Shown here: piece by piece, positions 63,308-64,000 of the stretch
How the letters are laid out: each line of letters begins with the position of its first letter
Numbering within the stretch: position 1 is the stretch's first letter
Origin: Paenibacillus oralis
GTDB taxonomy: Bacteria > Bacillota > Bacilli > Paenibacillales > Paenibacillaceae
Length of the DNA stretch: 64,000 nucleotides
Reading direction: 5' to 3'
Assembly (NCBI RefSeq): GCF_003863965.1
Contig: NZ_RRCN01000001.1
Location: 3,492,304 to 3,556,303, forward strand
Made by a program: the position numbers and the translations under genes
The notes under the pieces: model-generated
Told to the model about the DNA's origin: nothing
The model's input: the letters and a program-made list of their open reading frames with translations, nothing else
The model's database searches: none

Positions 63308-63520
63308 ACGCTTGCGGACAGCTCCTTTCATCGGGGCGGCTGGGGATGCATCATACAGGCACATAGGCCACAGGCCGGGTTCCCCCGCGGGTTGTTACCT
63401 CTAGGCTTGCCTGGGGGCGCGGAAACTATGAGCCGGCAGGAGAATGGAGCTTGGCGGCCAAGGGCAAACTTGGAAACGTAACGCTGCACACATCTTTGTG
63501 ACGGATGGAGGCAAACATTC

Positions 63521-64000
63521 ATGGATTTAAAACCGGTCGCGCCGTTTGAGCCGATTCGCAGCGAGACGATCCCGCAGGGGGAAAACTGGGTGGCCCAGGT
63601 AAAATGGGATGGCGTACGGATGCTGACTTACCGTGACGGGCGGGAAACGCGGCTCATCAACCGCAAAGGCAACGACCGGACCGCGCAATATCCGGAATTC
63701 GCCGACGTCTCTTCATATTGCCGGGCGAACTCGGTCATCCTTGACGGGGAGATGATCGCTTTATCCGGGGGCAAGCCCTCTTTTCATGAAATCATGCGGC
63801 GCGACAGCCTGCGGCGGGAACGGGAAATCCGCTTTGCGAGCGGACGGATTCAGGCCATTTACATGATTTTTGATATTTTGCACTTCGACGGCGACTGGGT
63901 GACCGGGCGTACGCTGGCCGAACGCCAGCGGCTGCTGCAGGAAATCGTCATTCCCGGCGACCGGGTTCAGCTCGTTCCCAATACCCAGGACGGGCAGCTT
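63521..64000 (+). CDS. ATP-dependent DNA ligase (LigD-type), truncated by the window end
   Basis: The first 160 residues are visible. The adenylated Lys28 is in VAQVKWDGVRMLTYRDGRET (motif I K-x-D-G-x-R), motif III is SVILDGEMIAL, and YMIFDILHFDGDWV is motif IIIa-like. It belongs to the short LigD-ligase/LigC group used in end joining. GGAGG lies 9 bases before the ATG at 63521. It is divergent from the LigD-polymerase gene, sharing a 213-bp upstream region. A Ku gene is not in the window but might lie beyond it. Confidence 0.9.
   Translation, partial: MDLKPVAPFEPIRSETIPQGENWVAQVKWDGVRMLTYRDGRETRLINRKGNDRTAQYPEFADVSSYCRANSVILDGEMIALSGGKPSFHEIMRRDSLRREREIRFASGRIQAIYMIFDILHFDGDWVTGRTLAERQRLLQEIVIPGDRVQLVPNTQDGQL

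Overview
The window looks like the chromosome of a spore-forming, moderately GC-rich member of the Paenibacillaceae, most likely Paenibacillus. The evidence is a GerA-type spore germination operon, a YtaF-like sporulation membrane protein, AGGAGG-type ribosome binding sites with many TTG and GTG starts, two sugar ABC transporters of the kind Paenibacillus carries in large numbers, and a YesM/YesN two-component pair. This assignment comes from gene content only. No tRNA, rRNA, CRISPR array or prophage was seen.

Layout. 1-4.9 kb: a carbohydrate ABC transporter (two permeases and a binding lipoprotein) followed by a GH42 beta-galactosidase. 4.9-8.9 kb: gerAA, a shortened gerAB and gerAC, then a HAD phosphatase. 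9.1-16.6 kb: a YesM/YesN pair and a second sugar ABC operon, separated by an IS1595-like element. 16.6-21.4 kb: a two-gene split sigma-like pair, a DUF4127 protein, a small protein and a chemoreceptor. 21.8-27.7 kb: a LacI regulator, a DapA-like aldolase, L-fucose/D-arabinose isomerase and an AraB-type kinase. 28.5-34.9 kb: an AEC transporter, a GNAT protein, a 37-residue rubredoxin-like protein, a ThrE pair, a diguanylate cyclase, an acidic protein and an SplB-like radical SAM protein. 35-39.6 kb: an AT-richer histidine kinase, an NHLP-type precursor peptide beside a class I isoprenoid synthase, and a cyclophilin lipoprotein. 39.6-46.2 kb: YtaF, TatA, BlaI/M56 with a frameshifted binding-protein gene, a TagO/WecA transferase, a DivIVA-domain protein and Dps. 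46.2-57.1 kb: a second chemoreceptor, ThpR, an MGDG-synthase-like glycosyltransferase, a TetR regulator, the glutamate synthase large subunit and a nuclease-like protein. 57.5-64 kb: a bacitracin-type ABC exporter, a bactofilin/M23 pair, cardiolipin synthase, and the LigD polymerase and ligase on separate, divergent genes.

The most interesting locus is 37.5-38.8 kb. A RiPP precursor with an NHLP-type leader, ending in Gly-Ile-Trp-Asp and lacking Cys, sits in one transcription unit with a class I prenyltransferase-like enzyme carrying two Asp-rich motifs. The logic resembles ComQ/ComX (a Trp-prenylated pheromone) but with an NHLP leader. A membrane histidine kinase converges on the pair.

A second theme is LexA-like operators. 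They occur at the promoters of the IS1595-like gene, whose catalytic Asp appears lost, of the SplB-like gene and of the split sigma pair. Several non-coding stretches hold families of hairpin repeats, an array of ATTGGAAA..ATCCAAT palindromes and a 35-bp tandem repeat.
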